Assembly (NCBI GenBank): GCA_964620595.1 | Contig: CAZUHP010000002.1 | Span: forward strand, 62,001 to 126,000 | DNA from: Desulfocarbo sp964620595 | GTDB lineage: Bacteria > Desulfobacterota > Desulfarculia > Desulfarculales > Desulfarculaceae | Direction: 5' to 3' | Length of the DNA: 64,000 bases | In this document: positions 50,002 to 57,834 of the stretch, piece after piece | How the letters are laid out: the number at the start of each line of letters is the position of its first letter | Position numbering within the stretch: the stretch's first letter is position 1 | Made by a program: the position numbers and the translations under genes | Notes under the pieces: model-generated | What the model was told of the DNA's origin: nothing | Seen by the model: the letters and a program-made list of their open reading frames with translations, nothing else | The model's database searches: none

Positions 50002-51243
50002 ATGACCGTCGGCACCGCTTCTGCTCCGGACCATACTACGCCAAGCTTGCGCCTTTGGAACCGGGGCTTTGTGGCCCTCGTCGTGGCCATGTTCCTTATC
50101 TTCTGCAACATGGCCGTGTTCTTCGAGTTCTACGACTATCTCAAGTACCTCAAGCTGCCCCCAGCCAGCCTGGGCATCATCATCGGGGTGTTCGCCCTGG
50201 TGGCCCTGTTTGCGCGGCCCTTCCTCAGCATGGTGCTCAACCCCACCAACGCCCGCCTCTGGATCATCGTGGGTACGGTGGGGGTGGTGGTCTCCTTGCT
50301 GTTCTACGGATCGTTCACCAGCTATTGGGGGTTGGTGACTATACGGGTAGTGCACGGCCTTTTCTACGTGCTCCTGGCCACCGCTTCCATGGCCGCCCTG
50401 GTGGCCTGCATCCCCCCCGACAAAAGCGGACAGGCCTTTGGACTCCTGGCGGTGGTCACCATCTTGCCTTACGCGGTGGTCCCGCCCCTGGCCGAAAACA
50501 TGCATGCGGGCCTGGCCGACTATCCCGACTTGCTGGCCCAGACCGGCCTGGCCATGCTCCTCATCGTCCCCCTGGTCTTCCTGGTGCCCCGCGGTGGTGA
50601 CGGCTCCTCTGCCCCCAAGAAGGAGGGGCGCTTGAAATGGGCCGAGGTGGCCGCCAACCTGAAGGACCGGCGGGTGTCAGTGCTCTTGGGGGTGTCCCTG
50701 CTCATGTTCACCGCCTTCACCTCGGTGTTCTATTTCATAAATTCCTATGCCGAGCAAAGCGGCGTGCGGGACGCGGGCTGGTTCTTCACCTCGGCCACGG
50801 CCACCGAGATAGCAGTGCGCCTGTTCTTGGGCCGGCTCTTCGACCGCCTGCCCAAGCACAAGCTCCTTAGCGGGGCCCTGGCCCTCCTGGCCGGGGCCTA
50901 TCTGGTCCTGCCCGCGGCGGTGGGCGGCTTGCCGGGCCTGCTGGTCCTGGCCGTGTTCTTCGGCCTGGGTTGGGGCATGGCCATGCCTCTTTTCAACGCC
51001 CTGCTTTTCGACCTCTCGCCGCCCAGGCTGAAGGCCCTCAACGCCAACCTGGGCTTGCAGATGTTCCAGGGCGGCTTTTTCCTGGGTCCCTTCCTGGGCG
51101 CTTGGCTGATCCAGGGAGTGGGCTACCGGGGTTTGTTCTTCGCCTGCGGCGGGGTCTGCCTGCTGGGGGCGGTGCTGGTGCTGATGATGGTCCGTGAAGG
51201 GGCTCAAACCATACCAGGGGGTCTACCTAGCAATGAACACTAA
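50002..51243 (+). CDS. Major facilitator superfamily transporter
   Basis: A 413-residue protein with about twelve membrane segments. Loop 2-3 has VALFARPFLSMVLNPTNAR, an MFS motif-A-like place, and the second half has ATEIAVRLFLGRLFDRLPKHK, the matching loop in the C-terminal bundle. Helices 4-5 carry RVVHGLFYVLLATASMAALVA (conserved RVxHG), typical of drug- or metabolite-efflux MFS proteins. In the cassette with the aminotransferase and GNAT proteins it probably exports or imports their product. It overlaps the next gene by 11 bp. Confidence 0.9.
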   Translation: MTVGTASAPDHTTPSLRLWNRGFVALVVAMFLIFCNMAVFFEFYDYLKYLKLPPASLGIIIGVFALVALFARPFLSMVLNPTNARLWIIVGTVGVVVSLLFYGSFTSYWGLVTIRVVHGLFYVLLATASMAALVACIPPDKSGQAFGLLAVVTILPYAVVPPLAENMHAGLADYPDLLAQTGLAMLLIVPLVFLVPRGGDGSSAPKKEGRLKWAEVAANLKDRRVSVLLGVSLLMFTAFTSVFYFINSYAEQSGVRDAGWFFTSATATEIAVRLFLGRLFDRLPKHKLLSGALALLAGAYLVLPAAVGGLPGLLVLAVFFGLGWGMAMPLFNALLFDLSPPRLKALNANLGLQMFQGGFFLGPFLGAWLIQGVGYRGLFFACGGVCLLGAVLVLMMVREGAQTIPGGLPSNEH

Positions 51244-52267
51244 CGGCAAGGGTGATTACTACGTGGAGCCGGGCCAGGAAGTCACGGTAGATATTTTCCG
51301 GCCCGAAGACGCCGAGGGCGTGGCCGGCTGCTTCAAGACGGTCTACGGGGACGGCTACCCGGTGCGGGCCTACTATGAGCCGGCGGAGCTGATCGCGGCC
51401 AATGCCGAGGGGCGGATCATCTCCACCGTGGCGCGCACCACGGGGGGGGAGGTGGTGGGCCACAACGCCATGTTCCGCTACCCGCCCAATGCGAAGCACT
51501 ATGAGTCCGGGGCCGGGGTGGTGCTGCCCGCTTACCGCTCCGGTGGCTTGTTCAACAAGATGGTGAGCCATAACACCCAAGTGGCGGCGCCCCGCTTCGG
51601 GGTGGAGATGGTGTACGGCGAGCCGGTGTGCAACCATGTCTTCAGCCAGAAGCTGACCCATTCCCAGGGCTGGATCAGCATGGCCCTGGAAATGGACCTC
51701 ATGCCCGCCGCGGCCTACAGCAAGGAAAAGAGCGCTCCCGGACGGGTGAGTTCCCTGTTGGACTTTGGCGCCCTGAAGCCCTGCCCTCAGCAGGTGTTCC
51801 TGCCCGAGGTCTACCTGGAGGAGTTGGACTTCCTCTACGCCGACTTTCCCGAGCAGCGCAGCTTCACTCCTGCCCAGGCGGCGCCGCCGGCCGGCAGCAC
51901 CAGCCGGGTGGACATGGATATATTCGATTTCGCCCAGGTGGCACGCATAACCGTGCATCAGGTCGGCGAGGACCTGGCCCGGGTGGTGGCCGACCACCAG
52001 GCCCAGGCCGCCCAAAAGGACTGCATCGTGTTCCAGGTGCGGCTCCCCCTCACCGTGCCCTGGGTGGGCGCGTCGGTGGAGGCGCTGCGGGACGACGGCT
52101 GGTTCCTGGGCGGGGTGCTGCCCTGCTGGTTCGCCGAGGGAGACGGCCTGCTGATGCAGAAGATGAACCATACCCCGGGCTGGGACGACATGAAGCTGGA
52201 ATTCGAGCGCGGCAAGCAGGTTACCGAGCTGGTGCGCCGCGACTGGGAGCGCACCGTCTCCGGCTAG
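51233..52267 (+). CDS. GNAT-like acetyltransferase, unknown substrate
   Basis: A 344-residue protein; ATG 51233 lies inside the end of the MFS gene. TVDIFRPEDAEGVAGCFKTVYGDGYP starts a GNAT-like N-terminus (two blocks of it: VDIFRPEDAEGVAG and FKTVYGDGYP). RIISTVARTTGGEVVGHNAMF and GAGVVLPAYRSGGLFNKMV (acetyl-CoA loop-like Q/RxxGxG area) follow. The C-terminal third is less familiar. It shows the same YP-x-PAxL pattern as the C-terminal domain of the first cassette protein, so the two may be paralogues. Its stop overlaps the stop of the converging universal-stress gene by three bases. Confidence 0.6.
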   Translation: MNTNGKGDYYVEPGQEVTVDIFRPEDAEGVAGCFKTVYGDGYPVRAYYEPAELIAANAEGRIISTVARTTGGEVVGHNAMFRYPPNAKHYESGAGVVLPAYRSGGLFNKMVSHNTQVAAPRFGVEMVYGEPVCNHVFSQKLTHSQGWISMALEMDLMPAAAYSKEKSAPGRVSSLLDFGALKPCPQQVFLPEVYLEELDFLYADFPEQRSFTPAQAAPPAGSTSRVDMDIFDFAQVARITVHQVGEDLARVVADHQAQAAQKDCIVFQVRLPLTVPWVGASVEALRDDGWFLGGVLPCWFAEGDGLLMQKMNHTPGWDDMKLEFERGKQVTELVRRDWERTVSG

Positions 52268-53145
52268 GCTGGTGGAGCTTCCTCCGGCTCCACCGGGCGC
52301 TTGATGGCCAGGATATTGACCGGGGCCTCGCGCAGGAGCCGCACCGACACGCTTCCGAACAGGAACTCCTGGGCCTTGGTCAGCTCGCGCTTGCCCAGCA
52401 CCACCGTGTGATAGCCACCCTCGCTTATCTCCCGCAGGAGCACGTCCGAAACCCGGGTGCGCTTGTCCGCCACCAGGACCTTGGTTTCCAGGTTCTCTGG
52501 CGCCACCCCGCCGGCCAGGAGAATGTCCCGCGCCTGGTCCAAGGCCCGGCGGCCTCCCTCCTGGACCTCGGCTTGCCGGGCCTTGGCCTCCTCCGGGCCA
52601 GGGGCGTTGTCCGGGTCCTTCTCTTCGCTCACCCACACCAGGGTCACCTTCACTCCGCTGAGGCCGCCCATCACGTCGGCAAAGTACTTGGCCGCGTATA
52701 GTCCCTGGGCGTGCTGGTCCACGCACAGCAGGAAGCTCCGCTCGAACTCGGCCGGCTGGTATGGCGCCGCGCTGGCGCGCAGGTAGCCGGCGCGCGCATC
52801 GCCGTAGGCGCCGGCCAGGAACCCGGCCAGGTTGAACAGCACCACCTCCAGGGAGTTTCCCACCAGGCTGTCGAACGCGGCCAGGCTTCTCTGCGCCGCC
52901 ATGTGGTGCAGTTGGACCTGGTGCTCGGCCAGCCAGAGCATGTGGGGCAGGTAGATGAGGGACACGGCCAGGGAGGTGATGAGCCCCCAGCGCCGTCCAC
53001 CCCATAGGCCGGCCAGCACTATGGGTATGAGATACAGCTCCCGGTAGATGATGTGCAGGGGAGAGGCGCTGGCCGCGGTGAGGTAGTGCAGGGCCGTGAT
53101 GGCGGCCACCATTCCGATTATCAGGCAGAGTTTCTTTGCGCGCAT
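52264..53145 (-). CDS. Membrane protein with C-terminal universal-stress (UspA) domain
   Basis: A 293-residue protein; AAGGAG lies 7 bp before the ATG at 53145. Residues 5-115 have four hydrophobic segments, with PLHIIYRELYLIPIVLAGLW resembling the membrane part of some sensor kinases (DUF4118/MASE-like). Residues 135-293 form a UspA domain: SFLLCVDQHAQGLYAAKYF, then VKVTLVWVSEE, VLVADKRTRVSDVLL and HTVVLGKRELTKAQEFLFGSVS. The latter holds a G-x-R-x-(9)-G-S-V-S ATP-binding-like loop, and the end is APVNILAIKRP. A membrane-tethered stress protein is uncommon. It is probably a stress sensor or membrane-located nucleotide binder. The 5' side meets the assembly gap. Confidence 0.82.
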   Translation of the reverse strand: MRAKKLCLIIGMVAAITALHYLTAASASPLHIIYRELYLIPIVLAGLWGGRRWGLITSLAVSLIYLPHMLWLAEHQVQLHHMAAQRSLAAFDSLVGNSLEVVLFNLAGFLAGAYGDARAGYLRASAAPYQPAEFERSFLLCVDQHAQGLYAAKYFADVMGGLSGVKVTLVWVSEEKDPDNAPGPEEAKARQAEVQEGGRRALDQARDILLAGGVAPENLETKVLVADKRTRVSDVLLREISEGGYHTVVLGKRELTKAQEFLFGSVSVRLLREAPVNILAIKRPVEPEEAPPA

Positions 53146-53211
53146 GAGAGGCTCCTTGGGGAAACGCGTTTTGCCTGTCCTTCCGCGTTCTGATGCACGA
53201 TCTGTTCCGCT

Positions 53212-53311
53212 NNNNNNNNNNNNNNNNNNNNNNNNNNNNNNNNNNNNNNNNNNNNNNNNNNNNNNNNNNNNNNNNNNNNNNNNNNNNNNNNNNNNNNNNN
53301 NNNNNNNNNNN
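53212..53311. other. Assembly gap (100 N)
   Basis: Exactly 100 N, the usual code for a gap of unknown size between contigs. The upstream part of the universal-stress gene region and the promoter of the aminotransferase gene may be missing here. Confidence 0.98.
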
Positions 53312-53421
53312 GCCGGCTTTTGCATTGGCGACTCTACGGGTATAGTAAAGGCGACGCTTGGCTCTGCTCCAAGCAGCAGCCTCGCGGTGCGCCATCCACC
53401 CAATCCGCCACGGAGGAAAGC

Positions 53422-54534
53422 ATGAAGGAGTTGACCCCCCCGCAAAGGCTTCTCCTGGGACCGGGACCCAGCAACGTGCCCTACCGCGTGCTGCGCGCCA
53501 TGTCCACCCCGGTCATCGGCCATCTGGACCCTGAGTTCATGGAGATCATGGACGAGGTCTGCCAGCTCCTGCGCCAGACTTTTCAGACCCGGAACCAGAT
53601 GACCTTCCCGGTTTCGGGCACTGGCTCGGCCGGTATGGAGGCCACCTTCGTGAACCTGCTGGAGCCGGGGGATACCGCAGTCATCGGCGTGAACGGCGTG
53701 TTCGGTACCCGCATGTGCGACGTGGCCCAGCGCTGCGGCGCCAAGGTGGTCAAGGTGGAGGCCGAGTGGGGCCGCATCATCGACCAGGGCCAGATGATCG
53801 AGGCGGTCAAGCAGAACCCCGGCGCCAAGCTCTGCGCCATAGTGCATGCCGAGACCTCCACGGGCGTGCTGCAGCCCATCCAGGAGCTGGGCGCCTTTCT
53901 CCAGGACACCGACACACTCTTTTTGGTGGACGCGGTCACCTCCCTGGGCGGCGTGAACCTGGAGGTGGACGCCTGGGGCATCGACGCCTGCTACAGCGGC
54001 ACCCAGAAGTGCTTGTGCGTGCCCCCGGGCCTGGCCCCGGTCACCTTCAGCCCCAAGGCCATGGAGGTGATAAACAAGCGCCAGAGCAAGGTGCAGTCCT
54101 GGTATCTGGACTTGACCATGCTGCAAAAGTACTGGGCCGCGGGCGAGGCCCAGCGCCTATACCACCACACCGCGCCCATCACCATGATCTACGGCCTGCG
54201 GGAGGGCCTGCGCATCGTGCAGGAGGAGGGCCTGGCCGAGCGCTGCCAGCGCCATGCCGCCGCCGCCGGCCACCTCTACCAGGGCCTGGAGGAGTTGGGC
54301 TTCAGCTTCTGGGCCCAGGAGGGACACCGCCTGCCGCCCCTTACCTCCGCCTATCCGCCGCCGGGCTGGGACGTGGAGGGCATCCGCAAGAAGCTGCTCG
54401 TCGACTACGACATCGAGGTGGGCGCTGGCCTGGGGCCGGTGGCCGGCAAGATATGGCGCATCGGGCTCATGGGCGAAAACGCCTGCGTGCAGAAGGTGGC
54501 CGTGCTGTTGCGGGCCCTGCGGGACTTTGCCTAG
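53422..54534 (+). CDS. Class V aminotransferase (alanine-glyoxylate / serine-pyruvate type)
   Basis: A 370-residue PLP enzyme; GGAGG lies 6 bp before the ATG. LLGPGPSNVPYRVLRAM is the family start, followed by FPVSGTGSAGMEATFVNLLEPGD, HAETSTGVLQPIQELG and LVDAVTSLGG (aspartate to the pyridine N). The PLP-lysine segment is DACYSGTQKCLCVPPGLAPV (K in TQK). It moves an amino group between alanine or serine and glyoxylate or another 2-oxo acid. A DapA-family gene 12 bp downstream suggests they work together on a 2-oxo acid, for example an aldol product. Right of the gap, so its upstream context is unknown. Confidence 0.88.
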   Translation: MKELTPPQRLLLGPGPSNVPYRVLRAMSTPVIGHLDPEFMEIMDEVCQLLRQTFQTRNQMTFPVSGTGSAGMEATFVNLLEPGDTAVIGVNGVFGTRMCDVAQRCGAKVVKVEAEWGRIIDQGQMIEAVKQNPGAKLCAIVHAETSTGVLQPIQELGAFLQDTDTLFLVDAVTSLGGVNLEVDAWGIDACYSGTQKCLCVPPGLAPVTFSPKAMEVINKRQSKVQSWYLDLTMLQKYWAAGEAQRLYHHTAPITMIYGLREGLRIVQEEGLAERCQRHAAAAGHLYQGLEELGFSFWAQEGHRLPPLTSAYPPPGWDVEGIRKKLLVDYDIEVGAGLGPVAGKIWRIGLMGENACVQKVAVLLRALRDFA

Positions 54535-54546
54535 AAAGGGTTTCCC

Positions 54547-55434
54547 ATGAAAAAGAAGCTGCAGGGTGTATTGCCGCCGGTGGTCACCCCCTTCGACACT
54601 GACGAGGAGTTGGACCTGGCGGCCTTCAAGGCCAACATAGAGCGCTGGAACCAGACCGGGCTCAGCGGTTATCTGGTGCTGGGCTCCAACGGAGAGTCGG
54701 TGTATCTCTCTGCCAAGGAGCGCGACCAGGTGCTGGCCGCCAGCTTGGAGGCTGCCGCGCCGGACAAGATCATCATGGCCGGCACCGGGGCCGAGAGCAC
54801 CCGGGCCACCATCGCCCAGACCCGCCGCGCCGCGGAGCTGGGCGCGGACTGCGCCCTGGTGATAACGCCCCATTACTTCAAGGGCCAGGTGACGCCGGCC
54901 CGTTTGGCCGACCATTACCGCCGGGTGGCCGAGGAGGCGCCCATACCGGTGCTGGCCTACAACTTCCCCCAGGCCACCGGGCTCAACCTGCCAGCCGGAG
55001 CCGTGGCCGAGATAGCCGAGCATCCCAACCTGGTGGGCATCAAGGACAGCTCGGGCAACATAGCCCAACTGAGCGAGCTGGTGCGCCTGTGCCCCCCGGA
55101 CTTCGCGGTGTTCGTGGGTAGTGCGCCGGTGTTCTTCCCCGCCCTGTGCCTGGGTGCGGTGGGCGGCATCCTGGCCGTGGCCAACCTGGTCCCCGAGCGC
55201 TGCGTGGAACTCATGCGGGCCTATCAGGCCGGCGAGCTGGAGCGCGCCCGCGAGCTGCAATGGCGCCTGACCGCCTTGGCGGTGATGGTCACCACCACCT
55301 ATGGGGTGGGCGGGCTCAAGGCGGCCATGGCCATGGCCGGCTACCAGGCGGGCAGGGTGCGCTCTCCCTTGGCCATGCCGGACAAGGAGGCCACCGAAGC
55401 CCTGCGCCGGGAGCTGGAGGCTGTGGCCGGTTGA
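54547..55434 (+). CDS. DapA/N-acetylneuraminate lyase-family aldolase
   Basis: A 295-residue (beta/alpha)8 class I aldolase. GSNGESVYLSAKERDQVL holds the pyruvate-binding loop (GSNGE instead of the usual GTTGE); Tyr138 in AYNFPQATGLNLP and the Schiff-base Lys166 in LVGIKDSSGNI are in place. The arginine that true DapA uses after that tyrosine (YNxPxRTG) is replaced: here it reads YNFPQATG. So it is unlikely to be dihydrodipicolinate synthase. A 4-hydroxy-2-oxo acid aldolase or related dehydratase is more probable. It follows the class V aminotransferase by 12 bp and precedes the trp leader. Confidence 0.87.
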   Translation: MKKKLQGVLPPVVTPFDTDEELDLAAFKANIERWNQTGLSGYLVLGSNGESVYLSAKERDQVLAASLEAAAPDKIIMAGTGAESTRATIAQTRRAAELGADCALVITPHYFKGQVTPARLADHYRRVAEEAPIPVLAYNFPQATGLNLPAGAVAEIAEHPNLVGIKDSSGNIAQLSELVRLCPPDFAVFVGSAPVFFPALCLGAVGGILAVANLVPERCVELMRAYQAGELERARELQWRLTALAVMVTTTYGVGGLKAAMAMAGYQAGRVRSPLAMPDKEATEALRRELEAVAG

Positions 55435-55517
55435 GGCGGGGGGAGAAAAAAGTGGCCCTAGGTGTGGAATAGAACAGGCTAAACCGCGGCCAGGACCGGG
55501 GCGGAGTCAAAAGAGGC

Positions 55518-55550
55518 TTGACAAGAGCCCGCGGCTGGACCAGATATTAG
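55518..55550 (+). promoter_or_regulatory. Promoter of the aromatic (trp/aro) operon
   Basis: A perfect TTGACA at 55518-55523 followed by an AT-rich GATATTAG at 55543-55550; the best -10 reading (GATATT) gives a 19-bp spacer, longer than ideal. Transcription would start near 55556, just before the leader ORF. Confidence 0.5.
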
Positions 55551-55575
55551 AGTGCAAAAAAGGATTACACGGCAA

Positions 55576-55713
55576 ATGACTCGGCAGACTGTTTCCAGCG
55601 GAACCATCCAGGGCTCGGCGCGGGGCACCGCGCAGAGCGGGGGTGGTTTTCGCTTTTATTGGTGGTGGCGCTCGCCAGAGGCGGTGAGCTTCGCCGAGGA
55701 TTGTCCTAGCTAA
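55576..55713 (+). CDS. trpL: Aromatic leader peptide (trpL-type attenuator peptide), 45 codons
   Basis: ATG 55576 has AAGGA about 10 bp upstream. Codons 25-31 read Phe-Arg-Phe-Tyr-Trp-Trp-Trp (55648-55668), with the three TGG codons at 55660-55668, just before a hairpin-forming segment. Stop TAA at 55711-55713. Three consecutive Trp codons are the hallmark of transcription-attenuation leaders; the preceding Phe and Tyr codons would let shortage of those amino acids stall the ribosome too. It is too short for a normal gene and sits 87 bp upstream of trpE with an attenuator terminator in between. Translation, not the peptide product, is the function. Confidence 0.88.
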   Translation: MTRQTVSSGTIQGSARGTAQSGGGFRFYWWWRSPEAVSFAEDCPS

Positions 55714-55749
55714 GTCATAGCCGAATCCCTTGATAGCGAGCCCACCGTC
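55670..55749 (+). promoter_or_regulatory. Attenuator region: alternative pause and antiterminator pairings
   Basis: Segment 1 GCTCGCC (55670-55676) can pair with segment 2 (55680-55690, GGCGGTGAGCT). Segment 2 can instead pair with segment 3 (55739-55749, AGCCCACCGTC) over 11 positions with one mismatch and one G-U. Segment 3 also forms the terminator with segment 4 (55755-55765). Segment 2 is a close copy (9 of 11) of segment 4, as expected of an antiterminator. A ribosome stalled on the Trp codons (55660-55668) would cover segment 1 and free segment 2. Confidence 0.8.
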
Positions 55750-55768
55750 TCCAGGACGGTGGGCTTTT
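55739..55768 (+). terminator. Attenuator terminator of the aromatic operon
   Basis: An 11-bp stem AGCCCACCGTC / GACGGTGGGCT (55739-55749 with 55755-55765), 5-nt loop TCCAG, followed by TTTT. Classic rho-independent terminator 33 bp before trpE. Confidence 0.9.
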
Positions 55769-55800
55769 GATTTGCGCGAAACCAGGGGAGGCCAAGGGCC

Positions 55801-57189
55801 ATGGGTACCTTACAGGCAGTGACCAAGGAGCTTCTCGCCGACGCCGACACGCCGGTGTCGGCCTACCTGAAGCTTTGCGCCGGGGGCGACAACTCGTTTC
55901 TCTTTGAGAGCGGCGAAGGTATGGAGAGCGTGGGCCGCTACTCCATCGTGGCCTGGGACCCCTTGGCCGAGCTGCGCCTGGAGGCCGACCGGGTGGTGTT
56001 GGACCTGGACGGCCGGGTCAGCCGGCACCCGCCGGAAGAATTCTTTGCCGTGGCCCAGCAGGCCATGGACCAGTTCACCTGCGCCGGCCTGCCGGCTCTC
56101 CCCTTTGTGGGGGCCTTCATCGGCTATGTGGGCTACGAGGCGGTCAGACTCATCGAGCGCCTGCCTCCCGGCCCGGACCACCACCTGCCCGTGGCCAGGC
56201 TGGTCTACCCCTCGCGGTTCGTGGTCTTCGATCACCTCACCCGCATGATGACCCTGGTGGCCCTGGCTGCGGACCAAAAGACCGGCCGCTCCAAGCTGGA
56301 GGAGGCCGCGGCCCAGCTGGGCACCGCCCTGCCGCTCAAGGCCAGGCCGGGCCGGGTGACCGCGGAGGCACCGTCCCGGCGGCACTTCCTGGAGGCGGTG
56401 CGGCGGGCCAAGGAATACATCCTGGCCGGCGATATCTTCCAGGTGGTGCTCTCGGGTCGCTTCAGCGGCCAGGCCGAGGTGGACCCCCTGGCGGTCTACC
56501 GTTGGCTGCGGGTGAAAAGCCCTTCGCCCTACATGTTCTATCTCAGCTTCCCTGACTGCCGCCTGGTGGGCTCCTCGCCCGAGACCTTGGTGAAGATGGA
56601 GGGCGGCATCCTGCGGCTGCGGCCCATCGCCGGCACCAGGGGCCGTTCCCGCGATCCCCGGCGCGACCAGGAGCTGGAACGCGAGATGCTAGACTCGCCC
56701 AAGGAGCGGGCCGAGCATTTGATGCTGGTCGACCTGGCCCGCAACGATGCCGGCCGGGTGTGCCGTTACGGCTCGGTGAAGGTGGCGCCTTTCATGAGCG
56801 TGGAGCGCTACAGCCACGTGATGCACATCGTCTCCGCGGTGAGCGGCGTGTTGGACCAGGGCCTGGGTGTGTGGGACGCTTTCCAGGCGGCCTTTCCGGC
56901 CGGCACCGTGTCCGGCGCGCCCAAGGTGCGGGCCATGGAGATCATCCACGAATTGGAGGGGGCCCCGCGGGGGCCTTACGCCGGGGCGGTGGGCTGTTTC
57001 GGGCCGGGGGCCTACCTGGACACCTGCATCGCCATCCGCATGATCCAGTTCGAGGGCGACCGCTACACCCTGCAGGCCGGGGCGGGCATCGTGGCCGATT
57101 CCGACCCGGAGATGGAGTACCAGGAAATCAACCACAAGGCAGCCCAGGGCCTGGCCGCCCTGCGTGCCGCCGCGGAGGGATTGTCATGA
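55801..57189 (+). CDS. trpE: Anthranilate synthase component I
   Basis: A 462-residue chorismate-utilising enzyme making anthranilate from chorismate. The N-terminal feedback site has SFLFESGEGMESVGRYS. The chorismate domain carries AGDIFQVVLSGRFSG, SPSPYMFYLSFPDC, RPIAGTRGRSRD, LVDLARNDAGRV, and AFPAGTVSGAPKVRAM with the C-terminal GGxG-type GAVGCFGPGAYLD. GGGGAGG lies 9 bp before the ATG. It heads the operon below the attenuator and overlaps trpG by 4 bp (ATGA). Confidence 0.96.
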   Translation: MGTLQAVTKELLADADTPVSAYLKLCAGGDNSFLFESGEGMESVGRYSIVAWDPLAELRLEADRVVLDLDGRVSRHPPEEFFAVAQQAMDQFTCAGLPALPFVGAFIGYVGYEAVRLIERLPPGPDHHLPVARLVYPSRFVVFDHLTRMMTLVALAADQKTGRSKLEEAAAQLGTALPLKARPGRVTAEAPSRRHFLEAVRRAKEYILAGDIFQVVLSGRFSGQAEVDPLAVYRWLRVKSPSPYMFYLSFPDCRLVGSSPETLVKMEGGILRLRPIAGTRGRSRDPRRDQELEREMLDSPKERAEHLMLVDLARNDAGRVCRYGSVKVAPFMSVERYSHVMHIVSAVSGVLDQGLGVWDAFQAAFPAGTVSGAPKVRAMEIIHELEGAPRGPYAGAVGCFGPGAYLDTCIAIRMIQFEGDRYTLQAGAGIVADSDPEMEYQEINHKAAQGLAALRAAAEGLS

Positions 57190-57824
57190 TTCTGGTTGTT
57201 GACAACTACGACTCCTTCACCTACAACATCGTGCAGTGCTTGGGCTTGTTGGGGGCAGAGCCCAAAGTGGTGCGCAACGATGCGGTCACCTTGCAGCAGG
57301 TGGAACGCCTGGAGCCCCAGGCCATCGTAATCTCCCCCGGGCCAGGCCGTCCCGAGAACTCGGGCATCACCCTGGCGGTCATTGAGCGCTTTCTGGAGCG
57401 GGTTCCCATCCTGGGCGTGTGTCTGGGCCACCAGGCCATCGGCCTGGTCCTGGGCGCCGAGTTGGTGCGCGCGGCCAGGCCCATGCACGGCAAGTCCTCC
57501 GAGGTATACCATGACGGCCGAGGCGTGCTGAAAGGGCTGCGCAACCCCTTCCCAGCGGTGCGCTACCATTCGCTGGTCTTGACCGAGCAAAGCATAGAAC
57601 CGCCGCTCAAGGTTTCGGCCTACACCCTGGAGGGTGAGGTCATGGGCGTGCGGCTGGAAGGCCATGCCGTGGAGGGGGTGCAGTTCCACCCCGAGTCCAT
57701 CGGCACCGGGCAAGGCATGCGGATATTGGAGAACTTCGTGACCCAGCACCTGCACGGCGGCCGCCGGGTGGCTGCGCCGCTGCCGGCCCAGCCGCCGCTC
57801 CAGGCCGGCGCCTGCCAGCAGTAG
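57186..57824 (+). CDS. trpG: Anthranilate synthase component II (glutamine amidotransferase)
   Basis: A 212-residue class I glutamine amidotransferase supplying ammonia to TrpE. LVVDNYDSFTYNIVQ, SPGPGRPENSGI, the nucleophile Cys79 in LGVCLGHQAIG, and GVQFHPESIGT with His168 and Glu170 of the catalytic triad are all present. It is a stand-alone TrpG, not fused to TrpD, although TrpG-like proteins can also serve PabB. The C-terminal 20 residues are Pro/Ala-rich and unusual. It overlaps trpE by 4 bp. Confidence 0.95.
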   Translation: MILVVDNYDSFTYNIVQCLGLLGAEPKVVRNDAVTLQQVERLEPQAIVISPGPGRPENSGITLAVIERFLERVPILGVCLGHQAIGLVLGAELVRAARPMHGKSSEVYHDGRGVLKGLRNPFPAVRYHSLVLTEQSIEPPLKVSAYTLEGEVMGVRLEGHAVEGVQFHPESIGTGQGMRILENFVTQHLHGGRRVAAPLPAQPPLQAGACQQ

Positions 57825-57834
57825 GGAGGGCGTC

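Noticed and set aside
52264..54126. Single minus-strand frame running through the N gap
   Set aside because: The N-run translates as X and joins two unrelated frames; the real gene starts at 53145.
54547..55434. Calling the gene dapA for lysine biosynthesis
   Set aside because: The DapA arginine after the catalytic tyrosine is absent and the neighbour is a class V aminotransferase, not a lysine gene.
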